DNA of 64,000 bases. Origin: FEN-1297 sp046705645 (lineage in GTDB: Bacteria > Bacteroidota > Ignavibacteria > Ignavibacteriales > Ignavibacteriaceae). The stretch is from positions 52,105 through 116,104 of the forward strand of contig JBJKQE010000086.1 in the NCBI GenBank assembly GCA_046705645.1, written 5' to 3'. A model generated the notes under the pieces. It searched no databases. It was not told where the DNA came from and worked only from the letters and a program-made list of their open reading frames with translations. A program made the translations under genes and the position numbers. Position 1 is the first letter of the stretch. Each line of letters starts with the position of its first letter. Positions 46,595-55,877 of this stretch are shown piece after piece.

Positions 46595-47281
46595 TCAATA
46601 ACGGAAAGATTTATTACTTGATTCTACTCTAACACTATCTTCATTATCCATGCTGCCTTCATCTTTAGTTTTGGGGAATTCTGTGCCTACTATATAATCC
46701 CACATAGGAGAACTAACACCGTATCCCAATTCAGGATTTTGAAAATGATGCCTCATATGATGTTTTTTTAAAGCTAGCCAAAATTTATTGTGAATATTAA
46801 AATGATGAACTGCATAATGCGTCATATCATAAAACAAATATCCGACTAAAAACCCGACAAAAAATGGAGATACCAAACTTTTTCCAAGCATGACTTCGAA
46901 AAGGAAGTAAAATAGAACAGCCAACGGAACACTAACTGACGGCGGCATAACTAATCGTCTTGAGTCCATTGGATAATCGTGGTGAACTCCGTGAAAAATG
47001 AAATGAATTCTTAATCCGAATTTAGATTTAGCTTTAAAATGAAATATAAACCGATGCAGAGTATATTCTGCAAAAGACCAAACAAAAATACCGAGTACAA
47101 CTAATAATAAAATATTTATAACACTTATTTGATATTCAACAGATTTATAAAGGAAGAAAGCAATTACCGGGACAAATACAAATAATGGAATTGCCGGATG
47201 TACTTTTGAAAGAGATTCCATAAAGTCACTTTTAAACATTCTTACCGTAACATCTTTATTAGATACAAAATTCTTAGTCAT
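46595..47281 (-). CDS. Fatty acid hydroxylase/sterol desaturase family membrane protein
   Basis: The 228-residue protein has four membrane helices and the histidine clusters of the di-iron fatty acid hydroxylases: 'HRFIFH', 'HGVHHDYPMD', 'HYAVHH' and 'HMRHH'. The spacing and the 'FHGVHHDYPMDSRRLVMPP' string resemble fatty acid 2-hydroxylases (Scs7/FA2H), which hydroxylate acyl chains of sphingolipids. It starts 144 bases from the dipeptide epimerase stop and precedes the response regulator by 34 bases. It may modify membrane lipids. Confidence 0.88.
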   Translation of the reverse strand: MTKNFVSNKDVTVRMFKSDFMESLSKVHPAIPLFVFVPVIAFFLYKSVEYQISVINILLLVVLGIFVWSFAEYTLHRFIFHFKAKSKFGLRIHFIFHGVHHDYPMDSRRLVMPPSVSVPLAVLFYFLFEVMLGKSLVSPFFVGFLVGYLFYDMTHYAVHHFNIHNKFWLALKKHHMRHHFQNPELGYGVSSPMWDYIVGTEFPKTKDEGSMDNEDSVRVESSNKSFRY

Positions 47282-47425
47282 AATATATAACTCCTCCCAT
47301 CTTCAATATTTAGCGGTAAATTTAATAATTTTTTATAAATAAAAAATTAAAATTTTCGCATGCTTATAATAACAATCACAAAAAACATAGAATAAAATTA
47401 AATTTATTCAATTTTACAATTATTT

Positions 47426-48454
47426 TTACACTCTCTTTTGAATTCCTAAGCCCGGTAAATCACTTAGATTAACTTTACCATTAGTCACTTTTGTTCCTTC
47501 ATAAATATCATTACTTATCAAGAGAGCACCGTCCAAATCGGCCCAATCAACTAAAGGAGATAGATGCGAAGCAGCGGAAATAGCACAGGAGGTTTCAGTC
47601 ATACATCCAAGCATAACTTTCATACCTAATGCTCTTGCTAAGATAATCATTTTGTAAGCCTCTCGCATACCGGTACATTTCATTAATTTAATATTGATTC
47701 CCGAGAATACATCTTTGGCTTTAGTTATATCTTCCAATCTCTGAACAGATTCATCAGCAATTGTCGGCAATGGACTTTTTTCCGTAAGCCAGGCTAAATC
47801 ATCAATCTGTGTCTTCGGCATTGGTTGTTCTACAAAAAGTACATTCCTTTCGTTCAACCAATTAATCATTTCTAAAGCAAATTCTTTATCTTTCCAACCT
47901 TGATTTGCATCTGCAGTAATCGGCTTATTTGTAACCGACCTAATTGTATTAATCATTTCTTTATCATTATCTCTGCCTAATTTTACTTTTAGTATTTTAA
48001 ATTCTTCAGCTTCTTTAACTTTTTGTCTTACAACATCCGGTTTATCTATACCAATTGTGAAGGAAGTATATGGAGTTTTTTCTTTATTTATTCCCCAGAT
48101 ATTATACCATGGCTGATTTAACAATTTTCCAATCAAGTCATGAAAAGCAATATCAACGGAAGCTTTTGCAGCCGAATTTCCAGGAGCTATTTTATCAATA
48201 TCATCCAAAATTGTTTCCAGATCGAAAACATTCTCATATTTTGAAATATCTACTTTGGAAAGGAAATCAAGAACTGTCTGGTGAGATTCCCCTAAATACG
48301 GAGGCATTGAGGCTTCTCCGTATCCAATTATTCCATCATATTCAATTTCTGTTAAAACGATTGGTGTTGTTGAACGTGAATAAGTTGCAACAGTAAAAAC
48401 ATGTTTAAGTTCCAAAGTATAAGGTTTGAATCTAAATTTTAATTTTTCAGCCAT
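47426..48454 (-). CDS. Dipeptide (L-Ala-D/L-Glu) epimerase, enolase superfamily
   Basis: The 342-residue enolase-superfamily enzyme has the catalytic lysine region 'ILKVKLGRDND', 'ITADANQGW', 'VEQPMPKTQI', 'TIADESVQ' and 'INIKLMKCTGM', and 'LGCMTETSCAISA', which matches the specificity region of YcjG/YkfB enzymes. It epimerises Ala-Glu released from peptidoglycan. The neighbouring NlpC/P60 peptidase gene, 129 bases upstream on the same strand, fits a cell-wall recycling pair. Confidence 0.9.
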   Translation of the reverse strand: MAEKLKFRFKPYTLELKHVFTVATYSRSTTPIVLTEIEYDGIIGYGEASMPPYLGESHQTVLDFLSKVDISKYENVFDLETILDDIDKIAPGNSAAKASVDIAFHDLIGKLLNQPWYNIWGINKEKTPYTSFTIGIDKPDVVRQKVKEAEEFKILKVKLGRDNDKEMINTIRSVTNKPITADANQGWKDKEFALEMINWLNERNVLFVEQPMPKTQIDDLAWLTEKSPLPTIADESVQRLEDITKAKDVFSGINIKLMKCTGMREAYKMIILARALGMKVMLGCMTETSCAISAASHLSPLVDWADLDGALLISNDIYEGTKVTNGKVNLSDLPGLGIQKRV

Positions 48455-48583
48455 TTTATTACCAATAAATTATTTGAAATTTATACGAATTGTAAATTGA
48501 TATAAGCTAAGAACTTTTAATTGATCGAAGCTTAAAAAATTTTCGTCAAGTTAAAAAACCCATTAACTCAACTTAAAATGGTC

Positions 48584-49777
48584 CTAATACTTAATATTCT
48601 TCAATAATTCTACTCCATTTTTACCAATTGAGGTTAGAATTCTTTTTGCCCTTACAAACTGGTTTAACCTGTAACGGCTGAAATTTTTATCATTTTTATT
48701 GAAGCTGTCAATTTTAACTCTCCCGGCTTCATTTATAAATTGCTCATTTCCGATATAAATTCCCACATGAGTAATTTTTTCTTTTGTATTTTCAGATGCT
48801 TTTTTACCGAAAAATAAAAGATCGCCGGGTTTAAGATTTGAAAATCCGTTTTGAGTATCTACAGGAATTCCGACATGAACCTGCTGTGACGCATCTCTTG
48901 GAAGATAAATGCCATTTAAGAAAAATACAGTTCTCGTAAAACCGCTGCAATCCATTGCTTTAGTTGATGTACCGCCCCACAAATAAGGAACTCCCATAAA
49001 TCTGTCGGCAGTTTTAAGAATATTTTCTTCGTTAGGATCTCTGCTGTTCAGCCATGATTTATAATCTTCACAAATATCATTTACTACAAAGCCTACTCTC
49101 TTATCAGGAAATTCGACTTTTATAAAATTTCCTTCATTCTCTAAAATTTTTAAAAGATCTCCAGCTACTAAGTCAGATACGCGCAAAGACTTAACATCCG
49201 GTTTAGTATAAACAAATCCGTATTCTTTTGTAATTATTATTTTCTTCGAATTATTCCATTGATCAACTTGCATTTTATTCATCGACTGATATTCGCTTGA
49301 TTCCATCCAGGCAATATATTTATCAGGCGATTGAATTAAGGTCCATCCTTTACTTTTTTTTAGAATTTTCACCGTACAACCCAACAAAGCTTGTGATGCA
49401 AGTTCTGCAGCTTCTTTAGGTTTTGTTCTCATAGTTGCAACTGAAAGGTCAATAATTCCGTAAATATTTTCACCTAATTCTTCACTTGGTAAAAGTGAAA
49501 TTTCATCCTGAATATTGTATCCTTCATTTTTTAAATCATTTATTAGAGAGTTCTTAGCATTTAATAAATTTGTTTCCCCGTTAATAATAATATTTTTTTG
49601 ATTCGCCTTTTCAAAATTAATATTAAACAGTGCAGTTCTTTTGTCCGGGGCATATTTTTGTTGCACTTTGTCTATTGTTTGTTGAACATTATCCATCGAT
49701 TTATTTTGTTGTGAATAAATAGGGGTAATTAAAATTATAAATATCAAAATCGAAAAATACCGCATTATTATCCTCAT
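48584..49777 (-). CDS. NlpC/P60 (C40) cell-wall peptidase with SH3-like domains
   Basis: This 397-residue secreted protein has a signal peptide (to about 22, PIYSQ). A region of about 100 residues follows, then two bacterial SH3-like units (about 105-165 and 185-235). The C-terminal NlpC/P60 domain has 'GVPYLWGGTSTKAMDCSGFT' (catalytic Cys) and 'KITHVGIYIGNEQFINEAG' (catalytic His). Relatives such as YkfC cut gamma-D-glutamyl bonds of wall peptides. That product would be further processed to L-Ala-Glu, the substrate of the next gene. Confidence 0.92.
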   Translation of the reverse strand: MRIIMRYFSILIFIILITPIYSQQNKSMDNVQQTIDKVQQKYAPDKRTALFNINFEKANQKNIIINGETNLLNAKNSLINDLKNEGYNIQDEISLLPSEELGENIYGIIDLSVATMRTKPKEAAELASQALLGCTVKILKKSKGWTLIQSPDKYIAWMESSEYQSMNKMQVDQWNNSKKIIITKEYGFVYTKPDVKSLRVSDLVAGDLLKILENEGNFIKVEFPDKRVGFVVNDICEDYKSWLNSRDPNEENILKTADRFMGVPYLWGGTSTKAMDCSGFTRTVFFLNGIYLPRDASQQVHVGIPVDTQNGFSNLKPGDLLFFGKKASENTKEKITHVGIYIGNEQFINEAGRVKIDSFNKNDKNFSRYRLNQFVRAKRILTSIGKNGVELLKNIKY

Positions 49778-50091
49778 TCAATTTTTTGATTTACGGGTAC
49801 TAAAATAAAAATTTTCAAGTTCATTTCTAAATCAAATATATATGCTGTTTTATTCTCATTTTCTTTTCATAAAAATGATAATTGACTTTTAATGAGACAA
49901 AATTTATACGGATTTATTATTAGAATATCTTAATTAAATATAATATCAATTTTGGTATAATTTTAGATGTTAATGCAAGAATATTTCTAAAGTTTCAGTT
50001 TTTTATAAAAGGGATACTCTGCAAAATATTGAATTAATTATTTGTCTGGAATTATATATTTTTCTCTAAAGAAAAGGAGTTAATAAATTTC
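49778..50091. other. 314-base divergent intergenic region
   Basis: This region separates the NlpC/P60 gene (leftward) from the adenylation-ligase operon (rightward). It is AT-rich, with no ORF or strong hairpin seen. An AAAGGAG ribosome site near 50074-50079 lies 12 bases before the GTG start of the ligase gene. Confidence 0.45.
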
Positions 50092-51600
50092 GTGTTAGAA
50101 AAGATTAGTGAAACGTTTTTCAGGTTCCCGAATAGGAATGCCTTTTGTATTAACCGCGAATATTATACTTACTATACTTTTGCAAAATTGGTTTCTAAGG
50201 TCAGAAATTTTATTCAGTCAAACATAGACAATTCGGAAAAATTAATTGGGATAATTGCAAATCACGAGCAAGACATAGAAATATACAGTTCAATCTACGG
50301 AACATTGTACGCAGGCCGCGGATATGTTCCTATAAATCCTTTGAATCCTCTTGAACGCAACATTGAAATACTTAAGCAAACCGGAATAAGGACAATCCTT
50401 TGTAGAAAAAGAAGTGAAAAATTAAATGAACTGGCATATAAATTAAAAATTAAGTTGATAGAAACTCTTTCACTACCTGAAACTTCTATCAATATAGATA
50501 CACCTGTCGTGAATGAAAATGAAATAGCTTATATACTTTTTACATCTGGAAGCACCGGATTACCAAAAGGTGTTCCGATAACTAGAAAAAATTTAAATTC
50601 ATTTATTCATGCATTTTTTAATTTGAAGTATGATTTTAACGAAAACGATAGATTTTTACAGATGTTTGAATTGACATTTGATTTCTCCGTCGTTTGTTAT
50701 ATGATACCGCTATGTATTGGCGCATGTATTTATACCGTACCTACTGAAGGGATAAAATTTACAAATGTTTATACAACTCTAGAAGAAAATGAAATTACAT
50801 TCGCATGCATGGTGCCTACTGTGATAAATTATCTTAATCCTTACTTAGACGAGATTAAATTAGATAAGCTTAAATATTCCTTATTTTGCGGTGAAGTATT
50901 ACAAGAGGATATTGTAGAAAAATGGTCTGCGTGTACGCCAAATGGTAAAATTATCAATGCATACGGCCCGACAGAAGCAACGGTTTTTTGTATGACTTAT
51001 TTGTGGGATAATAAAAATTCAAATAAATCTTTTAATTATGGTATTTCAATCGGCAAGCCCATGGAAAATGTTGAAGCAATAGTGGTTAATGATAAATTAA
51101 AAATAATTAAAAATGGCAATAAAGGAGAGCTCTGTTTAAGCGGAACTCAATTAACGCAAGGTTATTTAAATGAAAAAGGAAAAAATGAAGTGGCTTTCTT
51201 CAATCTTTCTCTAGAAGGTAAAAATAAAAGATTTTACAGGACAGGCGATCTTGCTTTTATTGATGAAGACGGGGATTTTATGTTTGCCGGAAGGATAGAT
51301 GATCAAATTAAAATTGAAGGCTTTAGAATTGAACTTGGAGAAATAGAACACTATACAAGAGAATTTACAAAAGCAGCAAATGTAAAAGCAGTTAGCACTA
51401 AAGACGAAAGAGGCATAAATAAAATTCATCTTTTTATAGGAAATAATAGTAAGAGCATTGAAGATGTCAACACATACTTAAAGACAAAAATTCCAGCTTA
51501 TATGCTGCCTTCATCAATTACTAATCTTCAATCTTTCCCATTTAATGGAAACGGAAAAGTTGATAAGAATAAATTAATATCCTTGATTAAAAATTATTAA
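50092..51600 (+). CDS. Stand-alone amino-acid adenylation enzyme (DltA/NRPS A-domain type)
   Basis: This is a 502-residue ANL-family ligase with all core motifs: 'YILFTSGSTGLPKGVPITR' (A3), 'ELTFDFSVVCY' (A4), 'INAYGPTEATVF' (A5), 'FYRTGDLAF' (A7), 'GRIDDQIKIEGFRIELGEIE' (A8) and 'NGNGKVDKNKL' with the catalytic Lys (A10). The Asp of FDFSV in A4 is the residue that holds the alpha-amino group in amino-acid-activating domains, so the substrate is probably an amino acid. No carrier domain is fused. The carrier at 52372 or 58680 is the likely acceptor. It starts at GTG and opens a seven-gene plus-strand operon. Confidence 0.88.
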   Translation: MLEKISETFFRFPNRNAFCINREYYTYYTFAKLVSKVRNFIQSNIDNSEKLIGIIANHEQDIEIYSSIYGTLYAGRGYVPINPLNPLERNIEILKQTGIRTILCRKRSEKLNELAYKLKIKLIETLSLPETSINIDTPVVNENEIAYILFTSGSTGLPKGVPITRKNLNSFIHAFFNLKYDFNENDRFLQMFELTFDFSVVCYMIPLCIGACIYTVPTEGIKFTNVYTTLEENEITFACMVPTVINYLNPYLDEIKLDKLKYSLFCGEVLQEDIVEKWSACTPNGKIINAYGPTEATVFCMTYLWDNKNSNKSFNYGISIGKPMENVEAIVVNDKLKIIKNGNKGELCLSGTQLTQGYLNEKGKNEVAFFNLSLEGKNKRFYRTGDLAFIDEDGDFMFAGRIDDQIKIEGFRIELGEIEHYTREFTKAANVKAVSTKDERGINKIHLFIGNNSKSIEDVNTYLKTKIPAYMLPSSITNLQSFPFNGNGKVDKNKLISLIKNY

Positions 51601-51667
51601 CTTGTAACAAAATTTTTTAAGTTATTATTTTACCAAACAGATTATAAAATAAATTCATATTTACTTA

Positions 51668-52342
51668 ATGATTGAGGACTTAATTTTCAGAAAAGCAAAT
51701 AATGATGATATAGATTTTATTATTGAAGCTATCATAGAATCGGAAAAAAGCGGTTCAAACATGATTTCTTCTTGTAAAATATTTAATTTCAGTGAAAATG
51801 AATTTAAGGATATTTTAAAAGAAATCTTAACTCAGAATATTCCCAATTACGATTATTATTTATCGGGTTTTATTATTGCCGAACTAAATGGTGAGAACAT
51901 TGGTACCGTAGGATCATGGCAGGAGGCTGCTGATGGAACGGCAAGTGGTATGGTTAAAGCTACTGTCCTTTTTCAATATCTTGGTGCGGCAAAGTTTAAA
52001 GAGATAAACAAGAATACAAAGATAATAAAAGGGTTAACATTAAATAGAAAGTCGGGGACTTTACAACTTGAACATGGATTTACAAAAGAAAGATTCAGAA
52101 GACAAGGTGTATTTACAAACGTAATTAAACAAAATATCAAAGAGAATCTTCATCATATTAGCTTTTCAAAAGTAGAAGGAATATTATTTAATGAGAATTA
52201 CAAATCATATAAAGCTCATTTAAAACTAGGTTATAAAGTTATTGAAGGGAAAAAAGTAGAAGATCCGGAAATTTTAAAATATTTCCCATATAACTCAAAA
52301 GTATTGATGGAATTGGGTGAAGAAATTTTCCAAAAATTTTAA
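51668..52342 (+). CDS. GNAT family acetyltransferase
   Basis: The 224-residue protein has a GNAT fold: the N-terminal strand 'LIFRKANNDDIDFIIEAI', and motif A 'LQLEHGFTKERFRRQGVFTN' where RRQGVF stands for the acyl-CoA pyrophosphate loop (R/Q-x-x-G-x-G/A, with a large residue at the last position). 'FNENYKSYKAHLKLGYKVIE' is motif B. It could N-acylate the amino acid activated by the upstream enzyme. The substrate is inferred only from its place between the ligase and the carrier gene. Confidence 0.8.
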   Translation: MIEDLIFRKANNDDIDFIIEAIIESEKSGSNMISSCKIFNFSENEFKDILKEILTQNIPNYDYYLSGFIIAELNGENIGTVGSWQEAADGTASGMVKATVLFQYLGAAKFKEINKNTKIIKGLTLNRKSGTLQLEHGFTKERFRRQGVFTNVIKQNIKENLHHISFSKVEGILFNENYKSYKAHLKLGYKVIEGKKVEDPEILKYFPYNSKVLMELGEEIFQKF

Positions 52343-52371
52343 TTATAATATAAAAGGAACTTTTTATCTGG

Positions 52372-52608
52372 ATGAGTAATCTTGAAAAATTAAGAAATGC
52401 ATTTAACGAAGCACTGGAAATTCCGTTGGAAGGAATAAACGATGAACTAACCTATGGCGCTGAAAATTGGGATTCCGTAGCACATTTAGCTCTTGTAGCT
52501 TCCATAGAATCTGAGTTTGATATTATGCTGACTTCCAATGATGTTATTGATATGAGCAGTTTTAAAAAAGCTAAAGAAATATTAGAAAAGTATGACATCC
52601 ATTTTTAA
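52372..52608 (+). CDS. Acyl/aminoacyl carrier protein
   Basis: This 78-residue acidic helical protein carries the phosphopantetheine site in 'YGAENWDSVAHLALVASIE' (Ser of DSV). The 'W-DS-x-x-H' context is typical of carrier proteins in secondary pathways and Dlt-like systems rather than housekeeping ACP (DSLD). It overlaps the following reductase gene by 17 bases. Confidence 0.9.
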   Translation: MSNLEKLRNAFNEALEIPLEGINDELTYGAENWDSVAHLALVASIESEFDIMLTSNDVIDMSSFKKAKEILEKYDIHF

Positions 52609-53350
52609 TTTAGAAGGGAAAATCGCATTTATAACAGGTTCAACCAGAGGAATGGGCTGGGCAACTGCAAAACTCTTCATTGAATTTGGTGCTACAGTTA
52701 TACTTAACGGCGTTCACAGCCAAGAGTTGCTTGATCAACGATGTGAGGAATTAAAAAAAACGTATAATGTAGATTCGGATGGTTTTTTATTCGATGTCGG
52801 GGATCTTGATGCAGCCCAGAATGCTTATAACTCAATCTTTAAGAAATTCAAAAGATTAGATATTTTAGTTAATAACGCCGGTATTCTTGAAGACAATTTA
52901 ATCGGCATGATAAGCAAAGAAAATATTCAGAGTACATTCGGTACAAATACAACAGGCATAATTAATAATCTGCAATTAGCGGCAAGGTTAATGTCCAGAA
53001 ATAATTCAGGTTCCATAATCAATATTTCATCCTTAGTTGGAAGAGTTGGAAACGAAGGCCAGGTTGTGTACGGAGGCAGTAAAGCCGCGGTAATCGGTAT
53101 AACTTTATCAGCTGCACGCGAACTGGCGCCGAAGAATATCAGAGTAAATGCAATTGCGCCCGGTTTTATAAATACTGATTTCATCAAACCTCTGCCTAAA
53201 GAAAAATATGAGGAACGGTTAAAGTCTATTAAAATGAAACGTATAGGACAACCTGAAGATGTAGCAAAAGCAACTTTATTTTTTGCTTCTGATTTGTCCT
53301 CTTATATTACCGGCCAGATATTAGGTGTAGACGGAGGAATGATTTTATAG
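52592..53350 (+). CDS. FabG-like short-chain reductase
   Basis: The 252-residue SDR has 'FITGSTRGMGWATAKLF', 'NNAGILEDNLIGM', Ser of 'INISSLVGRVG', the YxxxK in 'VVYGGSKAAVIGIT' and 'IRVNAIAPGFINTDF'. It is close to 3-oxoacyl-ACP reductases and, with a carrier protein encoded just upstream, probably reduces a carrier-bound 3-oxo group. The substrate-facing residues differ from the housekeeping FabG at 14626. Confidence 0.88.
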   Translation: MTSIFNLEGKIAFITGSTRGMGWATAKLFIEFGATVILNGVHSQELLDQRCEELKKTYNVDSDGFLFDVGDLDAAQNAYNSIFKKFKRLDILVNNAGILEDNLIGMISKENIQSTFGTNTTGIINNLQLAARLMSRNNSGSIINISSLVGRVGNEGQVVYGGSKAAVIGITLSAARELAPKNIRVNAIAPGFINTDFIKPLPKEKYEERLKSIKMKRIGQPEDVAKATLFFASDLSSYITGQILGVDGGMIL

Positions 53351-54783
53351 TGTTCTGGGAGATAGAAAATATTAAACCTAATTCAATTGCTTTAATAGAC
53401 GGCTCTTCTAAAAATACTTTAACTTATGGAGAATTATTAAACCGCTGCAATCATCTAAGTGATAAACTAAAATTCAAGCAGAAAAAATTAGTTTTTTTAT
53501 TTTGTGATAATTCTGTCGAAAGCATTATAACTTATCTTTCAATTCTTCGCTCTGGCAATTCGGTTTATCTTGCCAATAATAGGATGGATAATTCACTAAA
53601 AAATAATTTGATAAATCTTTATAAACCGGAAATAATTTTCAGCGCGGATAATTTAAATTTAATGTTGGAAGATTATATAGATGATAAATTAGAGTCGGGT
53701 ATATTTTTTTATCAATCTAGAAATATATATGAAAATAAATCTCCTCATAATTATCTTGCCGTATTGCTATCAACTTCCGGTACCACAGGTAGTCCCAAAT
53801 TAGTAAAACTTTCTTATAAAAATCTTCACTCAAATGCAGAATCAATTGCCGATTATCTAAGTATAAATGAAAATGAAAAGCCTATTACCAGCCTTCCTAT
53901 AAGCTATTCTTACGGATTATCCGTAATAAACAGTCATTTGGAAAAAGGTTCAAAAATTGTTTGCTCAAATCATTCTATGGTAACGAGAGAGTTCTGGAAT
54001 ACTTTTAACGATTTTGAATGTACTTCTTTTGCAGGGGTTCCATATAATTATCAAATTTTGAAGAGACTGAAATTCAACGAAATGGATTTACCTTCACTAA
54101 AATATATGACCCAAGCAGGAGGTAGGTTGAGTGAAAATTTGACTAAATACTTTTATGAAAGTTCAATAAAAAAAAGAATTAAGTTTTTTGTAATGTATGG
54201 TCAAACTGAAGCGACTGCAAGAATTTCATATGTCCCTTTTGAAAAATTAGATAAAAAGATTAATTCAATCGGCAAACCAATACCTGGCGGGAAAATAAAA
54301 ATTTATTCCGGCGAAAAAGAGATTACTTCATCAAACCTTGAAGGCGAATTTGTATACTCAGGTGATAATGTGATGATGGGCTATGCAAACAGCAAAGAAG
54401 ATATTTCCTTAGGTGATGGACAAAAAGGTATCCTTCATACTGGAGATTTGGGATATAAAGATGAAGATGGTTATTATTATATTACCGGAAGATTAAAAAG
54501 ATTTATAAAATTATCCGGTTTAAGAGTAAATCTTGATGAAATTGAAATTATGATTGAAAATAAATTTGAAGTTTCTGTAGCATGTTTTGGAAATGATGAT
54601 TCTTTAAAGGTATTACTTCAGTCGGAAAGAGATGATATTCTTGATCCTGTTCGCAAAGTGATTATAAAGATTTATAATATTCATCATTCATTTTTAAGCG
54701 TAAAGTCTACTAAATCTATCCCTCATAATTCACTAGGCAAAAAAGATTATAAATTAATTGAAGAATTAGAATATCATGAGTAA
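53350..54783 (+). CDS. AMP-dependent acyl ligase
   Basis: The 477-residue ANL ligase starts at GTG, sharing one base with the previous stop. Motifs are 'VLLSTSGTTGSPKLVKLSYK', 'FFVMYGQTEATARISYVP', 'GILHTGDLGYKDEDGYYYIT' and 'GRLKRFIKLSGLRVNLDEIE', with 'NSLGKKDYK' holding the C-terminal Lys. 'SYSYGLSVINSHLEKGSKI' in place of the FDxSV region indicates a carboxylic acid rather than an amino acid as substrate. It probably activates a fatty or short acid for a carrier or for the LuxE/LuxC pair downstream. Confidence 0.87.
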   Translation: MFWEIENIKPNSIALIDGSSKNTLTYGELLNRCNHLSDKLKFKQKKLVFLFCDNSVESIITYLSILRSGNSVYLANNRMDNSLKNNLINLYKPEIIFSADNLNLMLEDYIDDKLESGIFFYQSRNIYENKSPHNYLAVLLSTSGTTGSPKLVKLSYKNLHSNAESIADYLSINENEKPITSLPISYSYGLSVINSHLEKGSKIVCSNHSMVTREFWNTFNDFECTSFAGVPYNYQILKRLKFNEMDLPSLKYMTQAGGRLSENLTKYFYESSIKKRIKFFVMYGQTEATARISYVPFEKLDKKINSIGKPIPGGKIKIYSGEKEITSSNLEGEFVYSGDNVMMGYANSKEDISLGDGQKGILHTGDLGYKDEDGYYYITGRLKRFIKLSGLRVNLDEIEIMIENKFEVSVACFGNDDSLKVLLQSERDDILDPVRKVIIKIYNIHHSFLSVKSTKSIPHNSLGKKDYKLIEELEYHE

Positions 54784-55876
54784 AATTGATAGACTATTTG
54801 AATTGCCGGAATATTCTATTGATAATAGTGCAAAAAGAGAATTCCTTTTAGACGACTTGAACGAACTAACCCGGTTTCATTATTCAAATTGTACGCCTTA
54901 TAAAAATATTCTAAATAATTTAAGGATTGATTTATCAAAAAGAATTGATAAAATAGAAGATCTACCTTACATACCCGTAAGATTATTTAAAACTCAGAAA
55001 ATTAAAAGTATTCCGGATAATGAAATTTTTAAAACACTTACTTCAAGCGGAACAACAGGCCAGCAATTATCTAGCATTTTTTTAGATAAAGAGACATCAA
55101 TTCTTCAAGTGAAAGCTCTTGCTTCAATAATAACATCTTATCTAGGTAATCAGCGGCTGCCGATGATCATTATTGATACCGATTCAACTATTAAAAATAG
55201 AACTTCTTTAAGTGCAAGAGGCGCCGGCTTAATCGGACTTTCAATTTTCGGGAGAGATCATTTTTTTGCTCTTGATGAAAATATGAATTTAAAGACCGAA
55301 GATTTATTGAAATATATCGATAAATATAAAAATGAAACTTTATTGATTTTCGGATTTACTTTTATGGTATGGCAGTATTTTTATAAAAACTTGAAAGGTT
55401 CAAACGTAGATTTAAGTTCAGCAATTTTAATTCACAGCGGGGGATGGAAAAAATTGAATGAAGATTTAATTTCGAATAAAATATTTAAAGAAGAATTAAA
55501 TCATGAACTAAAAATAAAGAGGATTTATAATTTTTACGGGATGGTGGAACAAGTCGGAAGTATTTTTATGGAATGCGAAGAAGGTTTTCTGCATTCTCCA
55601 AATTTTGCGGAAATATTAGTAAGAGATTATACCGATTGGTCTGTCGCTCCGAAAGGTAATGAAGGAATTATTCAAACTCTAAGTGTTTTGCCTAAAAGTT
55701 ACTCGGGTCATTCTTTGCTTACGGAAGATCTTGGGACAGTCATTGGAATTGATAACTGCAAATGCGGTCGTAAAGGAACTTATTTTAAAGTTAACGGAAG
55801 AATCCCTAAAGCTGAGTTAAGAGGCTGCAGCGACACTCACGCGGAAATGGTTTTAAATACTACGATGAATAATTAA
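54776..55876 (+). CDS. LuxE-like acyl-protein synthetase
   Basis: This 366-residue protein has the LuxE/PaaK-like sequence 'LPYIPVRLFKTQKI', 'FKTLTSSGTTGQQLSSIFLD', 'LIFGFTFMVWQYFYKNL', 'IHSGGWKKL' and 'YGMVEQVGSIFMECEEG'. LuxE of bioluminescent bacteria activates fatty acid as acyl-AMP and passes it to LuxC on a cysteine. The match is along the full length. It overlaps the ligase gene by eight bases, and LuxC-like begins one base after its stop. Confidence 0.87.
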   Translation: MSKIDRLFELPEYSIDNSAKREFLLDDLNELTRFHYSNCTPYKNILNNLRIDLSKRIDKIEDLPYIPVRLFKTQKIKSIPDNEIFKTLTSSGTTGQQLSSIFLDKETSILQVKALASIITSYLGNQRLPMIIIDTDSTIKNRTSLSARGAGLIGLSIFGRDHFFALDENMNLKTEDLLKYIDKYKNETLLIFGFTFMVWQYFYKNLKGSNVDLSSAILIHSGGWKKLNEDLISNKIFKEELNHELKIKRIYNFYGMVEQVGSIFMECEEGFLHSPNFAEILVRDYTDWSVAPKGNEGIIQTLSVLPKSYSGHSLLTEDLGTVIGIDNCKCGRKGTYFKVNGRIPKAELRGCSDTHAEMVLNTTMNN

Positions 55877-55877
55877 A

